A program made the position numbers and the translations under genes. Of a DNA stretch of 64,000 bases, positions 63,246-64,000 are shown piece after piece. The notes beneath the pieces were generated by a model. It saw nothing but the letters and a program-made list of their open reading frames with translations. It made no database searches and was not told where the DNA came from. The stretch's first letter is position 1, and each line of letters starts with the position of its first letter. The DNA comes from Candidatus Melainabacteria bacterium (GTDB lineage: Bacteria; Cyanobacteriota; Vampirovibrionia; Obscuribacterales; Obscuribacteraceae): positions 246,562-310,561 of the forward strand of contig RXJR01000004.1 of the NCBI GenBank assembly GCA_003963305.1, written 5' to 3'.

Positions 63246-64000
63246 TTAGCGTTTTCCTGCCGTCACGGCAAAGATTATTAACGCAATTATGACAACCAAT
63301 TGCATCAATTGGTCTGCAAGAAACGGCATGCTTTGCATCAGTGTCGGACCCATGATGCTCATGTACCAGAGCTTCGCGAGAACAGCGATGACACACGGGA
63401 TGATTAAAATCATCGCCGGCTTAGGCTGAGCAGCAGGAGAGTTTCGATAATTATTTATCGGCTGTTCATCGATGTCATCAGCTCCGCCGCCTAACAGTCC
63501 AGATCTTGACGACCGCCGCAAAGCAGGGGCAGGTGAACTATCTTTTATTTTTGATGCCACTTCAGGTGGTGTCGATGGTGCTGTCGGCGCCGGTGGCACG
63601 ACTTTTGGCTCAGCAGCACGACTCTCAGCGAATCCACGATCTCGCCACATATCACCGGGTGGCTGCGGGTCAGGAAAACCTCTGTCACGAAATTCCGGTT
63701 GAGCCGGCGCAGACGTATCTGCAAAAGATTTAGTGTCGGGGAATGATGCTGCCGGTGGTGGCGCAGCCGGAGCAGGACCGGGCGTTATCTTTGATGGCGC
63801 CGGTGGTGCCGCTGGTTCTGGCGCGATGTGCTTGGAACGCGCTGCCAGTAGAGGTGAACGCAACACATTGGGATCGTCGATCTCTTCGTAATATGGTTCG
63901 TCGTAATCAGATTCAAAGCTCTGTCCGCCTGCTCCATCCATTATCGGTGAGTGCAAACGCGGTCTGCCGCCTGCAGGGCGAGACGGTGAAGGCGCAGGAG
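63246..64000 (-). CDS. Proline-rich protein with C-terminal membrane helices (partial, runs off right edge)
   Basis: The 5' end is beyond the window: the frame stays open to 64000, reading a Pro/Ser/Arg-rich stretch before the first internal start-like codon (TTG 63956). The visible 250 residues are Pro/Ala-rich and disordered, with an acidic Tyr patch (ESDYDEPYYEEIDDPN) and repeated RDRGF(P/A)(D/E) motifs. They end in two hydrophobic helices (MILIIPCVIAVLAKLWYM, LMQLVVIIALIIFAVTAG). The function is unknown. Confidence 0.65.
   Translation of the reverse strand, partial: PAPSPSRPAGGRPRLHSPIMDGAGGQSFESDYDEPYYEEIDDPNVLRSPLLAARSKHIAPEPAAPPAPSKITPGPAPAAPPPAASFPDTKSFADTSAPAQPEFRDRGFPDPQPPGDMWRDRGFAESRAAEPKVVPPAPTAPSTPPEVASKIKDSSPAPALRRSSRSGLLGGGADDIDEQPINNYRNSPAAQPKPAMILIIPCVIAVLAKLWYMSIMGPTLMQSMPFLADQLMQLVVIIALIIFAVTAGKR

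Overview
The window looks like chromosomal DNA of a Gram-negative relative of the cyanobacteria, most likely a non-photosynthetic Melainabacteria/Vampirovibrionia member such as the Obscuribacterales. The hints are a system II cytochrome c maturation pair (ResB/CcsA), a cyanobacterial-type primary sigma factor, a YlqD protein, SpoIID without other sporulation genes, a lipoprotein TolC-family protein, and multidomain proteins with a DUF4388-like region. The taxonomic call is an inference; no rRNA or marker protein here fixes it. I see no insertion sequence, phage or CRISPR array. Genes are dense, in short operons on both strands, and several intergenic gaps hold tandem repeats unrelated to one another.

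Layout. 0-5.6 kb: a SAM hydrolase, xanthine phosphoribosyltransferase, an acetyltransferase, an exported protein paired with a first MNIO (DUF692) enzyme, and a DHH-like protein. 5.8-8.9 kb: a likely copper pair, a two-domain multicopper oxidase and a TolC-like lipoprotein with a methionine-rich head. 8.9-27 kb: a large membrane protein, a tricorn protease, a helical-repeat protein, a lone E2-type acyltransferase, a J-domain membrane protein, a MerR/VIT-vWA operon, an acyltransferase, an esterase, an M24 peptidase and a CoA-binding protein. 27-36 kb: a hairpin-rich minisatellite, an AbiTii-like orphan, polyprenyl synthase, ResB/CcsA, the sigma factor, YtxH and YlqD proteins, and P5C dehydrogenase. 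36-43.5 kb: a thyA-folA-cytochrome c-aat operon, a small cationic exported peptide, an exported cyclophilin, an adenosine deaminase-like enzyme and a histone H1-like protein.

44-49.3 kb is the most interesting part. Two small exported Lys/Glu-rich peptides, each with exactly two cysteines, lie ahead of a second MNIO enzyme, a DUF2063-type partner, a YceI protein, a membrane protein and a DoxX protein. This matches the known plan of bufferin/HvfABCD-like ribosomal-peptide loci, in which an MNIO enzyme modifies cysteines in an exported metal-handling peptide. An intrinsic terminator sits between peptides and enzymes. With the first MNIO pair and the methionine-rich oxidase/efflux pair, the window suggests a copper or metal stress theme.

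49.5-64 kb is mostly housekeeping: a phosphatase, TlyA, tRNA-Ser(UGA), SpoIID, a TPR protein, a large zinc-ribbon/TonB-C chimera with a degenerate protease domain, an exported Ada-like zinc domain, nicotinate phosphoribosyltransferase, and an operon of a methionine-rich exported protein, SppA, a Yip1 protein and MiaA. A proline-rich membrane protein runs off the right edge.
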